Assembly: GCA_016165875.1 (NCBI GenBank)
Contig: JABBOT010000010.1
Span: 15,973,994 to 16,037,993 of the forward strand
Reading direction: 5' to 3'
DNA from: Acanthopleura granulata
Taxonomy: Eukaryota; Mollusca; Polyplacophora; Chitonida; Chitonidae
DNA length: 64,000 nt
The notes beneath the pieces are model-generated. The model saw only the letters and a list, made by a program, of their open reading frames with translations, did not search any database and had not been told where the DNA came from. The translations under genes and the position numbers were made by a program. Below, in pieces: positions 12,801 through 27,800 of this stretch. Within the stretch, counting starts at the first letter, position 1. Every line of letters starts with the position of its first letter.

Positions 12801-15800
12801 TTAAGCTCAAATGGATGCTGACACTATCAATTAAGACTGAGATGCTTTATCAACTTAGGCCAAACCCTGTGGAATCTGCTAGTGGTAGATCATCTGCTTT
12901 ATTGTGGTGGAAATGGACTGGTTTGTTTACGAAGCTGGCTGGAAGAATCCCATATTGTAAATCATAGGTGTCAGAAGATGTAAATGTAGAAAAAAGTGTA
13001 GGGCTATGTTTAGTAGTCATAGATTACAAAATGACAAGGCTTTGAGCTTCCTCAGGGAGTGCCCATCTCTCACCCTTACCTGAGACTGTCCCACACACTT
13101 CTGCTCACATAAAGTATTTTAAAACTGAAAGGCAAACTTTAAAAGCTCTAACTTTGTCCCACACAGAGCGCTAAAGTGGTTTAGTTGAAGCGCCATCTGC
13201 TGGCAGACGCTGTCCAGATGCGCCTCACTCACTCGGCTAAATGGAGCAGTAAATCCACAAGTTTGGCAAACGTCTCATAAAACCATGGGGCTATATGCTG
13301 GATAATGGCTGTTAAACACCTAACAAACCATCTCTTAGTTCAGCTGATGAAGTAATCCCATCCATCTGCATAGTTACCTTGAGGTAGACCTTTAATGTGG
13401 GTCTTACATATGTACAGTGACATAAAACACTCAGCGTGTTCAAGGGGGTTGCATATATCAGGAGCTAATCATACTCTTTAACAACACCCGCAAAACACAA
13501 GGAATCCGCATTCCACAAATATAATGTGCTTTTGACATACTTTGGTAATTTCATAATAAGTTAATTATGTCAGTTTTGATTTCTGTTACCTGCAAATGTT
13601 TTCAACATACATATACAAGCTGAACTCAAATTGCGTGCGACTACACTCGTCACAATAAAGGCCTTGTACATGTGCAACTTAGCAACCAGTTGCAGACAGT
13701 GGCCTTTGAAGTCTGAAACTGAAGCTGCTTTCTATGGCTAATAAAACAGCAATACTTCAAGGTATGAACGCACTTTACTTCAAGTACACCGCGCTTACAC
13801 TGCGAATTTTTAGTTTCTAAATTGATTTCACTACAGGTTACCAAAACAGGCAGTGTGATTTGTAATAAAGACTTTCAAGGAAATGAATATTTAATATAGT
13901 AATTTGCATGCTGCTGCCAGCTTAAGTCATAGGCCATCACAAGAAAATTGGCAGCTCTCTGAAGTGGATATGTGGTTTATTTGTTAATATGATCTTGAGT
14001 CGTGTTAAAGTAAATGCCTGAATGGCCAACTTACATGAACCCTGGGTGGAGTAGCAGACAAGACACACATCCTTTGTGTTCATGAAGGACCATACGACGT
14101 GTAAACTTCTTCATGCACCACACCTAAAAAACAAGTAAAAACTAAACTGAACAGTCTCAGAGTAATTGGGACTTGACACATATGTAGTCACTTAAACTGA
14201 TCTGGTTACATAAAACAAAAGAGAAAACTCCACAGAGTTTGTAAAATCAGAAAATCTAAACCATTTCATAATTCATGAAAAAACAATAATAGAATTGTTA
14301 ACACATTTCTGATGAAAAATGGCAAAACATATCCTGGGTTAGCATAAGGTTGATATCAAGAAAAGCATGTCAAAGGTTATTATATACAGTTTAGCGATTC
14401 CACTGCTTGAGTGGAATCTAATTACAACTGTGACATATAAATGTTTGTAAATACATGCCAAAAAATGAAGGGAATGGATTATTGGATGGGCTAAGCCAAT
14501 TATACTCACCATGACTGTCATATCCCATGAGCCAGACACCATGATATCATTATCAAATACCAAGCTGTGTATACCACCCTACAACAGACATATCAGAAAT
14601 CAATATATGCAGTTGGTTCGTATCAATTAAACACCCCTCTTAAAATATGCTTGAGCAAATGACATGCAAAAACAGTAACACAAACTGAAAAAATTTAACC
14701 CATTATTGGGTGAAATTGGTCGCAATCAAATAACCATACCAATAATAACTATTAAAGTTAATTTACCTTGAAGGTTGCTATTGTACAAAACCATATTTCC
14801 TGTCCTACCAAACCTATTCATTGAATTTAACATCTAAGAATTATTTTCATGTTCAAATATAAGTTACACCATTATACTACCAAAGCAGAAGTACACAATT
14901 ATGTAATGTGCTTCTCTCAAAATGGTGTGTAAAAATACATTTTCAGAAGCACAGAAAGGCTTTAAAATGCTACTTTTGATGCCAACAACTTTTTCCAATC
15001 AAACTTCATACAAAAGCTTTTAAGTGGCCCTAAAAGGTGAATGAATCAATCAAAATCAAGTAAAATATGTCACCTGAATAAAGCTAGGTGAAACTTTAGG
15101 TGTAAGTCCATGTCCTAAAACAGTGCACATGCGGGTGACTGCTCGACTGGATCACCAAGTTGTACAACCAGAACCTGACACACCACAACTAAGGTCATAC
15201 TCACCCTGTGTCCATAGAACTTGTGAAGGCTCCGCCCACTTCTGATATCCCACAGTCGGATTGTGCGATCCCACCCCCCTGAGGCCAGCCGTCTCTGGTC
15301 AGAGTGAACACACAGGACTCCTCCTGAATGACCCTGAAAACAATAAAGATGGAAAAAAATGTTCTCATCTTTTTTTCAGTTACGCATCTATGTTATTGCG
15401 GTCTGTAATGTTAACCTTTCGAAAATGTTTTCTTTACTTTATGGAGTTTGATTTTCATGGGTTGCCGACTCGACCATCTTGAGTGAATCTTTAATATAGC
15501 TACATGTATATGAGTACATAAAAAGTCCTTAATGGAACAGACTATGTTATGTAAGACTAAAATGTATTTGCTATTTTATCAGCCTTATTTCCTTACTGTA
15601 AACCAGATAATAAGGAATATACACGTACAATGACACTTCAGAAGTGGAACACATACATGCATTTCATTCTCAAGTTATTTAATTAGTGTTTGCACATTTG
15701 CTGCATGTAAACTGAAAGCATGCAAATGTATTACTGAGGAAGAGATGTGAGGATACTTCACGTTAATTACAGAAGTCCACTTGTGGTAGACTTATATAGG

Positions 15801-18800
15801 AAGTAAACTCTTAGTGCTTCAATTAACACAAATGCATATATCTTAAGATTTGTGTATTTTGTCACAGATTATGTGGCTTAAACTTGTATTAAGGATAAGA
15901 AAATATCATTACAAGGAAATTTTACCTGAAACATAAATTTCAATAATCTGGACAGAAATCTATCAAATGTAGTGAATACTTATTCAATTCACAGATACAA
16001 ATGTTGTGATAATACAATATATTACTGTTTCATTTCTCACTCACAAAACCCCCAAAAGTAGGTAACTTGCAATTCAATTTGTCGATCTTGTTGACCTAAA
16101 TTTAAATCACAACTGTGAAAAGTATTTTCTCTGATGGTTTGTGACAGCACTTTTAGTTGGAAAGCTTTAATTAATTCGCCTGCCAGACCTCAGACTCAAT
16201 CATTTTCAATTTATACTTTCATGTCACCCAGTTTACTTTGCCTGGCAAAATTTACCATCACACCTTGTTAGGTACCTGAGAAACCACCTGATATGAGGTT
16301 GCAGCACGAGATAGGACACATAGCCAGTCAGTCACCATGGGCAAAAACTACATGTATACACCATTAAAAGAAGTTATTTGTGATTACTTAAAATATAGTG
16401 TAACACGGTAGTGTAGATGCACCTATTATTGTAATGCATACATGCAAATTTGGTGAGTAACTGGCAGCAGACATATCCATCAACCTGCATGTGTGTGTGG
16501 ACTAACAACTCCAGGTAAAGCACCCAGTCAACCTGAAAAGCTATGCTCAAGTCGACAACACAATAACACGCTTGTGTAATGATGACATGCCTCCCTAACA
16601 CTCCAAGTAATAAACCCAATTAATTTTGAGTTTTGACTTCACCAAGGTCATCCAGTACACAGTTAATTACCTCAAACAGACTTTCCCCTTTCGGGCCATC
16701 ACCACGGAAACTGCTTGTATTTCTGCTGTCACTACATCATCATTACGACACTTGGCAACTTTAATATCCGGTAAATGAACAACAGACTTCGCTCACATTC
16801 CAAACAATGAACCTAAGTGTAAACTTTCCACCTTTCTTTTCTTTTTTTTTACTTTCAGATAGTTTTGTCTCTTACACATGATTTCACTTATATTCAAATT
16901 ACTGCCTACTCTTAGCATTAGTCCAGCACATGATGCATAAAAAGCCAAGATCAAAGAACATCTTTCTTCAGAAATAATAGAAGATGCTAATGCTACAGGG
17001 CAGGAATTTGTCAAGAAAGTTTCATCTGTGTTTTATTTCTTTCTGTCTTATTTTGTGCTAATTTTTTGTCAGTGTGCCTTTTGACAAGAGCGAGTTGCTG
17101 GTGTTCAGGTGACAGTAATCCAGCTATAAAACCCATCCATTATCCTCGTAAATTGGGCACAACTGTGATAAGTCATCATATCTGTAAGTAGGGTTAGGTG
17201 GGGAAATGACCAGAAATATTTTACTTCTGGCATGTCAAACCGAAAATCTCCAACCACATCACAGAGGCTGTCACTTAATAGCATTAACATCCACACCTCT
17301 TTCTCTCTCACTTCACTAAGTGTGGGCTTAAAAACTTGTGATCTAAGAAAATCACAACAGCCTGATAAACTCAGAGAACACTCAAAGTCTTGCATTGTTT
17401 TTTTTAAAAACTGCATCTGCTTGACAATGGCATTAAATCAGCTCCTTCAAAAGACTACAAAGACATCTGATTAATATCATGCCTGGGGTATTGTAACCTC
17501 TCTTTTGGCTGTTATCAAATGTGCCTCACTCCAGCACAACATATACAACTGAACTCACATAACAATTTAAGATGAACTGAATTTTTGAACAACCACATGT
17601 ACACACAAGTCAAACAGGAGTGTCTGGTTATCCTCAGAGCTAACACTTTCAATTGCTTAACAAGTAAAGCACATAGTAATTAGAAGTAAAATTATCACTT
17701 TCTTAGAGAGATTTAAAAATTAATGTCTTTACCACAATCATGACAATTAATACTGTACATAAGTTTTGCATGCAATAACCTCGCAGTAAACCATCACATG
17801 TATACACAAGAGACAATTATCTCTGTTTCTCTTTTTTGCCAAAATGTTACAATGATTATCCATTGAATTTGTAGAAAAAATGTTCACAGCATTGAGAAAC
17901 CCTGTACATGGACAAAAAAAGAGAATTGGCTACAAATTAATTCAACAAATGTGTGTGAAACCAACATATGGAATGCCAAACAGTGCACAGAGTCCTTTGC
18001 TCCATGCACCTGTGAATATAAAGCATGATAATCAGTTTGCACCTATCAAATTAAATGCATTTTGCACTGTTGTTTTCATATTTATCTGGGTAACTCTGGA
18101 CAGCATAACCCAGTATCTTTTAAAGTACTTCTGTATTTTGACACATCAAATTCATCAAAGTACTCATAAAGTCTTTTATGAAACCTAAAATTCACAACTA
18201 AGTGATATTTTCAAACTAGTTACTAATTCCTGTATAAACACATGTTTATCCTAAGTCCAAGCGATTTCAAAAAATAAATTTTTCGCATAAACGACATTAC
18301 CACCATAATCAAGCTGTTGGTTTTCTTCTTGTGTCAACAAAAGTCTGCAGTAAGTATTCAGGTGACATATCACCTAATTTTGTGCATGCCAGTAACAGGT
18401 GTTGATAGCGTAGCACAGTAGACTGAATCTGCTTCAGATTCAGAGGTATGCAATCAGTGTTCTGCTAGGACAAGCTATCTATATACCAAGACTATCAAAA
18501 GTTTCAGGTTTAAGGCCATACCCTTAGCAACATTACTCTCTGAACAGTTCTAGGTTGACTTTGTGGTAATTAAATACACAGTTTGCAAATATTCCTTCTC
18601 ATGCAGTGTGAATATGTTTTATCCCCTAACATTACAAATGGTCTGAAGTTAACCTGTGATCAACTAAATCTCATATAATGACCCTCAGCTAAAACCAACA
18701 GAGGAGCGGACAAAAATTAGAAACAATAATTTTAGTTATTTTACTATTTCAAATAACATGGTACAAATTTCAATTTATCTGAAACAGTGTGCATGATCTA

Positions 18801-21800
18801 AATCAAGCCAATGATGATCTAAAATGTCTCATGTATCTTACCTGCAACATTCTCACTCGCTTTATTCCTATCACTTGTCCAGCAAATGACAGCTGGAATG
18901 ACTTTGGGTCTTGGCCCTCTCTAGGAGTCTCCCATTGTAAACTGTGACTGGCTTGTGTTTTGCCCTATATGAAGACAAAAAAGCAACAATCAACTTCGGA
19001 TTTTTTCATTTGCCTTCAAGTCATTCCAAACCCAACAGGCCTGAATTCAAATGAATTCATCGGATGAAACGATACATAAAACAGAGTTAAATCTATATGC
19101 AGTTAAAGGTATGGTTATACATTTACAATGTTACAACCTACATACAGTTATGATATCCAATGCTTACAAACAGAAATGCAGTGTGTATGTATGTATGCTT
19201 GGGATTTCCATCATACTCAACAATTTTTCAGTCATCTGACAACAAGGATTCCTTTCAATGTATATATACTATGTCTTCTTGTAGCTGGGTGAATCCATGT
19301 CGCCAAACTGCTGCTGCCACTAGAGCACCATGTCAAAGACACCAGACATGACACCAAACTTAGCAGAAGTGCAATAAACATAAATGTTAATTAACATATA
19401 TGTCTGACATATGAATCGTGCATGTATATGTGCTACAATGCATGTACATGTAGACCTCGATGGTGAATAGGCTGGTGGGTCAAGTGAAAAAGTAAAGGAC
19501 TATATCAACAACAAGTCACTATAACTTAGATTTGTGGATGTCATTTTAAGGTTACTATAAACTAGTTTCTCTGGTGATTACAAGGCAAGACAAAAATCTT
19601 GGAAAACATCCTGCTGCTTAATAAAGCCAAGGAACTGAATCCTGCCAATTTGTCAAAGTTTAATTAAGTGATGGTGCACTATGTTCAGTTTGGTATGAGG
19701 GATGGGAACTCTATGAAGTGAACGAACATCATGGGTATATCATTGTAATATAAACCAATAACACCTACATGAGTACACAACATATTAAAGCAAAACTCAC
19801 TAGTATATCCTTGGTAGGTCTTAGGTGGGGACGAATGTCATAGGCCAAGTCTTCCTCGCTTGGTTTTTGTCTATCTTGTTTTACCACTGGCTCAAGTGGC
19901 CTGTACGACAGCAAAACAAACAATTACTAAGTGTTTTGCATATTTCCTTCTTTTTCCCTCACATTTATACAACCTATACATTAAAAGAAAGAGCTTTATT
20001 TATGGTTAAATAAAAAATCTCAATTTTCTGACAGAAGTGCTTGTTATTTGAGTATTTAATAGTTAAACATCCAAGACCGAGAAGCCCTTTTAGGCCGCCA
20101 CTTTAACAGATTGCTTACGTCATTGTGTTTAGCTTTGCAAACGTAGATAATGTAATGGAGGGCTTCAGTGGGAACCCCAGCTCTAGTTCTGATGATAGTG
20201 AATGTAACTTCAGCTTACAAGGCTACCAGTTTGAATCGCAAAGGAGTAAGGTTGAGAGCAGTAGTTCGACCGACAACGCATCAAGCTCAAGTGAGTCGGA
20301 ACTGGGATTTCTGGCTTTAACAGGGGCAATCTGTGAAAGGACAGGTTGCACTCTCTGCCTTCAGGACATCGCGATTCAGACACATTTTGGCAGCCTACAG
20401 CCACGCATGTAGGCATGATGTAGCCCTCTAGTATATATCAAACTCTTCGTGTTTAGAGTTGGCTTTAACAGAACTCAAAATCCACGATTATCATGATGTA
20501 CAAACATACTTAGCTGAGACTGGAAATGGACGTTATTTAAATGGTAGGAGTAAAATCTTAAGCACAGTGACAACACAATGATTATTCAAGAGGGGGATAG
20601 GAGGACATTTATTGGACAAACCTAAAACATGGCGGGACTTTCTATGTGCCCGGAATAGGTGGATTTTGTATAAATTGACGATGTTTAAAACAGTTTGTCT
20701 CTTTCACGAAACCTTTACAAAATGTAAAAAAAAAAAAGTATTCCACACAGTCTATATAGGCTCTTTCATTTAAGGTGTAGGTTGTATAAATGTGTTCTTT
20801 TCTTTTAAAAAAGACACCTTTGTTATACAACTTCAGCTTTCCAAAAGGTTAAAAGTTGATTTTTTTCCTTGGGAGCATAGGCAAACTTCTTGCATTGGTT
20901 TGCCAAATAAATGTCAAAAAAATGTATTGTTCCTTCAATGGGTGAATGCAGAACTTTCATGACCTTCATCAGGATTACACACTTTATGTACTACGCCATG
21001 TCTCTGTCCTCTTAATCAGACATTTAAAGGATGAATGTTTGAATCAGAGTGGGGATGTCTGCATCAAAGGTGATCTCCTTGTCGCATGTGTGACAAAATG
21101 TCATACAGTCCAAAATTAAAGCTGGCCAGGCTATGGTCAACAACTCCAGGGACTGACAGATGTCTTCCGCAGCGTATGTGTACATGTACCTTGGGCCTTC
21201 ACTCCATCTTGGTCCATCTGGATTATCTACAATGCATAGAACAGATATAAAGTGGGATACTCTAATAAGACACCTCTATCCATATTATGTCAGAGTTGGT
21301 CACAATTAACTTGTAAAGGTCTTTCAAACACTGTGGTCAATTTACCACACTAATATTTGTACAGTTTCCAAACTAGGGCCATTTCAACAATGTACACCAA
21401 GGGAAGCAAGCAAAATCATCAAACAAATTTACGCAACCTGGGAATGGTCTCCCTTGATCTGGGCAGCAAAGCATAGCTTTAAGTAAAACTTCAAAGAAAA
21501 TGAAAAACAAAATCCAAGGAAACAAATAATACACAAAAGGAAAAAAAGCATCTGTTGTACAAATGTTGCTAAGGTAAAGAAAGGCATCATTTAAAATGGA
21601 ATGACATGTAAACCTTCGTCTGACTTACATTTATGTGACTGTGGGCAGGCAAGAAACTGAAATCAAGGTTTAATAGATGTTTGCAATAGATCTGTTTCTA
21701 CCAGTCACTTTGATGTGCAGATAGGTGGAACCTTATACAGCCATTTCCTCTGTGTGAACACTAATTTTGCTTATTATTTAATACTAGTATTTCCAGACTA

Positions 21801-24800
21801 TTGCTTCAAGACAAAGTGGTCTGCCAACAACCTGAGATTGTCCTGGGTGTCTCTCAGGCTCTGCCCTGCTTCCTCGCACCATAATGCTGGTAGCCGTCAT
21901 ATAAGTGAAATATTCTTGAGTACAGCGTAAAACAAAAATCAAATAAATAAATAAATAATAAATCAAGGCAAAGTAGACCCAGGAGCCTCCCACCAATGCA
22001 GTCACTGTGAGTTCATGCTGGCTTCCTCTCCAGCCGAACATGAGAAGGTCTGCCAGCAATCTGCGGATGGTTGTGAGTTTCCCCTGGGCTCTGTCCAATT
22101 TCCTCCCACCATCATGCTGGCCGCCACCATCGTGAAGTAAAACATTCTTGAGTAAGGTGTTAAACACCAATCAAAAGAATAAATAAATAAAACAAGACAA
22201 AGTATATCTTCTTTATGTACATGTATGCTGATGCAGTTGTACACATGAAGTAATATAAATGTAACAATGGAATTGATTTTGGCTTTGTACTTAGGCCCTG
22301 GAATGCCACTGGTCAGCACACTTACAGTGTTCTATGCACGACCTCACTTTATCCTTCCCAAAAAATCAAATGGGCAAAACAAAAAAATATGAAATTAAAT
22401 GAAATTTTATTTCTAGACATCACATTTTGCATCCCGATACTGACTTTCTCTTTAAAAACCACATTCGTGAAGGGCAACAAGGGATCAAATGTCATAGACC
22501 TAATTAAAGAAGGACTACAAAAAAGTTGGGCAAATAATCCTGACACAAATGAGTATGATGTTCTTACTGAGAGCGTCGGCAGAGTAGTAATTGTAGTCTG
22601 TCATCAGAGGAATCAGGTCCTCAGACACGTCCGAGTCACTGCTCTCCTCTAGGGCCTCCTGTACATGCTCTCTCAGAATTGTTGACTCTGTTCCAGCTTT
22701 CACTTTGATATCCACTAAAAAGAAAGGCAATCGCATCAAAAATGAATTAATTTCAAAAGTAAGCCATTCACACAACACTATGAAGTCTATCATATTAGAC
22801 AGATGGGCCCTACTTTGAATTTTCTGATAATCAGCAGCATTATCGATACTGTTTAGACTTACGTAATCATGTGTACTTTCGTACAATACAGTATAAAACT
22901 GCTATACCACATTATATATAACTAAAATATCAAAGAACATGGAAACAATCTTTTCTTTTTCTCCCCTTCCACAGCAGATGGTAAGACTTTTGCTTATAAG
23001 GCTAACACATATGAAAATATGTGGATGAGCACATTCAGCATTCACCACTGTCATAACTTGTGGAGTTGGTATCCTGACTTTTACTCATAGTATACACGCA
23101 CATGGATATATACGTTTCTTCCAAATTTAACTAAAGAAATGCTCTGTACTTGTAGTTATTAAACCAAAGTTGGAATATTCCATATTACATTTAATATGAC
23201 ACACCACTACACCATACATGTCATACATGTTTGTGACAGAGTTAGGTATATTTGCTTACCAGCAGTAGCACTGACTCCATCAGGAACTTGTCCTCGAAGC
23301 TCAGGCACTGTAACATCACCAAACTTGTATTAATCTATAAACAGGTTAATAAGGAATGACTGGGATGTCAAATACATGGCAATCATTCATAAACTTGTGA
23401 CAATTTTATGAAAAAGTATATTAAGATTGGCACATAACATAAGTAACTGACAGATCTATCGTGTCATAAAACTGATGAAAAACTTCTGTCAAGAACAAGC
23501 AGTTCTTCTAGCCAATCAAAAACTTTAGCCATAAACGACATGTTCACCTGCTTTTTTGAACTCTTCCTCATGGATGGTTTACAGGCCAGGCAAACAGTCT
23601 CTTGATATGACCAGATGCTGATGTGTACATATATTGTGCATGTTTTGAGACAACCACATCTATTATAATACCTTTATTTTTGGTCCCCTGAACAGAGATA
23701 ATGTATAGATAATCCTGCACTTTCCTGGGGCGCAGGATTACTAGAGCATGGTCAGCATCACGTCATGACACGCCATATATAACGTGATTCTTCGAACCTT
23801 TCATAAAATTTAAAAGGCATTTTACTGCAATGTACTTACATGGGCTCTGTAGCAGGGAAGATTCCTCTTCCTCTGCAGCATGTTGATCTGAAGTACAAAG
23901 GCAACAACACTGTTCAACATCAATCAACTGAAAATAACATTCTTAAAAATGAATGCAGACCAGGTGACTTGTTTACTTTTTCTCTTTTAAATATTACATG
24001 TGTACGAGTCAAATGGTGAATAGTTTTCAGTGTTTTACATTATGATTTTTGGCAACTTGCTGTGTAAGCACTTACATAGGATCACAAAACTATATTAAAT
24101 AGTAGCATCTACATGTAGCCTGCAAGCAGGTAGCTCTGGATGTGCATGTGCCTGCACATGTACAAACTGTGGGCAAATACATACATTTCCTGCTCTTCAC
24201 AATTACTGAGAGCATAAAAGTTGAACTATGGTACATCTATACCTTCTGTTGGTCTGTCCAATGGAGAGATGCCCATTTTAGCATTAATGGCAATCTTCTG
24301 CAGCTCCCTGTAAGCCTTCCTCCAGTCCACCCCCATCTTGCCCTGTCCTGCTCTCAGCACCAGGTCATTCACATTGACCAACCCTTCTTCCTCACCTGAC
24401 ACATACACATGAAAAAGGCCAACCATAAGACTAGCAAATAAAATAACATAATAACCATTCACCTTATCACAATTTCCAATCAGCTATACAATGGAGAAGG
24501 ATTAAATTAACTTGTATAATTATGGATTGTGTACAGGGTGCAGGGGGTGCTCAGGTCTTCGCTCATCGCCTACTTTAAAGATGAATTGTGAAATGACCCT
24601 CAAATTTGAGGGCATACTAATGATAGAAGTGCCCACAAAATCAATGCATACATGTACGGTATATGCATCATCTACTTCTAAACATCTTTCGCACTTGTCT
24701 ATTAGGTTAGCGATCATAAACATTTATATGTGACCTCATCCACCACAAATCCATACATCAGCAGATATACAACAACTGCTTCTACTGAAGATCAAATCCA

Positions 24801-27800
24801 AGCAACAACATGTAACATAACCAATTTGAAGGCTAGTGATACTGGAAACCAGACAGTTTGAAATTATACAGTACAAAAGAAATTATTTTCAACCACCGCT
24901 GAAGATGAACTGCAAAGATTTTTTTAATCTGTGGACAAACAAATAAATACATGTATGTATACACAAATGAAAGACAAGCATTTTGACATTCTAATTTATT
25001 ATTCTATATCATGTGTAATACTTATTTAAAGTTGACCACACAAACGTGTTCAGATAAGTTTAAAATATCAGATCTTACACAATGTTATGACATCAGAGCC
25101 ACATGTGAGACCCGGTTGATTACTCAAGAAATGAACAGTGACAAAGAAATTATTACATTTTATTACACATGAATGGAAAAGATCAAGGACCCCTTTTACA
25201 AACAGGAGCTACACTGTACCATGGTGAAGTATCTCTACTAGTTACATGGCAGTTACGTTTGACATGACTTAGGCCCTAACTGTAAAACAGGCCCCAAGAC
25301 AGCATGTCTACATGTTCCAATATTTATTACAGACACAGCAGCAGACAGAGATCATTTCTTAAATCACTGAACATCACCACTGGCTATAATGTTCCACAAT
25401 GTACAGATTTTCCACAGATGGCAATGATAATGAATGTGCCAAGTGTCATGTATATGGCTACATCCAGAGGTACACACATGTAACTTACCCATCTGATAAC
25501 ATTTCGCCATCCACAGGCTATCTGAGGCACAGAGGTATCGCCATCGTCTACATACCTTATTAAACACAATAATAAATGACAACATACAAGTGGCCTAAAC
25601 TTAAGAAAGGCATCTTACATACATGCACTCTCACATATGCTAAGCAAATGCTTTCAAAAAAGTGAAAGGTGCAAATGTTCAACCTTTCAAGCAGATTAAT
25701 GCTCAATGTAGATCTCGTATTTTTATGTTGTGGATTCATGCTTTCCAGCAAAGTATCACAAAAATATAAATACTGAAGTCTTCATACTTAAATATTTTTA
25801 AAGCCAAAGTTTAATCCTCCATGTGATTAATCAACATGTAACAAGTAAAGATTTCCAGGAACAAATCAAAGCTCTGCAAGAGGACACACAGAGAACACAG
25901 ACTTCAATTCTCAGCAATGATGAGAATGACAAAATATGGATTGTCCTCTATAAAATCACAGGGACAGCTTTGCTGTCATACGACGATGAATTAATCAATG
26001 AATTTCTGAGAAACATCGTCAGAACCACATACATAATAAACTGTATAGACTAGTTTTAGCAGTCAATGCAGACCTTTTAATTATAAATAGTAGACATAAC
26101 TCACCTGAGCTGCTGAGGCTATATCTGCTGGGTTCAGATTTGTGAACACCTGTAACAGGGTCTGGTCAGGGAGACGATTGATATCCAGAGCATCACGTAG
26201 CCTGCAAAACCATACCTGATTCCTACTAACAGTTTGTGAAGAATTAAATCAACAACCACTCAGAAAACACTTGATCAGCAAACTTTACTCAATACATTTT
26301 CACCTCTAAGTTAGAACAAGCAGTTTGTCTATGCAAAAATATCAGCATCACTGGCTTTACTGCTAACTGTTTTCCAAACACTGGCAAGTTAGCCAGACCA
26401 CGAGGTCATACCTTTGCTGGATGTAGTTGGCAAATGCTGTCAGTACATGTGTGTCAGTCACCTTAACGATTTCTTTTACAAATGCTACTCGTTCAAAGTC
26501 AGTCCACATTTCCAGCCACTGGAAAAAAAATTCCCTTGTGATACATGAAACCCAACAAGGCACAGATTCAAGCAGTGCAACACTTGATAACATTTGATTC
26601 AATGATTTTCCAAGACCTCTTCAGACAGAATTTAAGAACTTCTAAAATTACATACATGTATTAACAACAAATCTTGCTCCGTTTAAATGTCAACAATTTG
26701 AAACCTAAAAACAAGCCACGTATGAACAGTTTAGAAGATTTTTGTCATTTTTCAGGACTTCCATAAAAATTCACTGACCTGCACGTGAATTCCATGATTT
26801 TCAAGGCCTCCAAATTTTGATATCAAATTCTATGATTTTTAAGGAATTTCCAGGGCTGCATGAACCTGAAGCTATGACACCTTTACAGTCTCCGTTTGCA
26901 GGTATGGAATTACATATACATCTTTCAGACACACAGCTTTCATTTATAATTTCCATGCTGAGGTCAGTATAAACCGATCTGCAACTGACCTGCCAGACCT
27001 GCTGTAGCTGCTGTTTATAATGGGGCAGCAGCTCCCTCTTCCTGGCTCTTAGGTACATACGCCCTGTCCCAGGCTTGTCTGGCCACCACTTGGCATTCTT
27101 GTACATCTGATGGAGAGGGACATAAACGTTGCTGTCACTCAGACAATGTCTGTCAGTGCTGAGGTCTAAACTTGTCTGAAGAGGCCCTGAGCAGGATGTA
27201 AAAATACTGTCTATGATTAATAACAGGTAATTTTACAAAAGCATACACTATAAAATATTCAAATAAATTAAAGTTACACGCCAAAACCTATCTTATAGAA
27301 AACCAGAATGAGAAACATTAGAATCATATATATATATATATATACTGTAGCAGTATTTTTAATGGACTATAATATTTATTAGTACAGTGGAACCCACATA
27401 ATCGCACACCTGATAAATGCAAACTCCGCCTTCATGTAAATTCCCCAGCACAAAACCAAACTGTATTCAGTCTCACTGTTTTCATTTCGTATATTTGCAA
27501 ACGTTTCATATGAAAAATCCTGTTCATAAGAAGGCTTTAAGCCCTGTAGTTTTTATTAATATCTGGTTAATCTAATAAAATCACATTTTGAATGACCCTA
27601 TTATGTACCGTGTCCAACAGCCCATAAACTTAAAGTTTCTGAGGGTTTCCTAGTCATGCAAGCAAGGGTTATATTTTATAAACAGCTTCCCAGTGACCCT
27701 TGTGAAAAAGACACGCCACCAAACATGATTTCCCTGCTTAACAGGAATGGCAGCGTTGTGGACTATAGTATTCAAAAAAAAAAAAAAAAAGAGTCAGCAC

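Noticed and set aside
20125..20412. Intact P2X7-like gene
   Set aside because: Only the N-terminal YQFE/Ser-Glu segment is seen; the rest of the frame is antisense to the THAP-like fragment and the cysteine-rich domain is missing.
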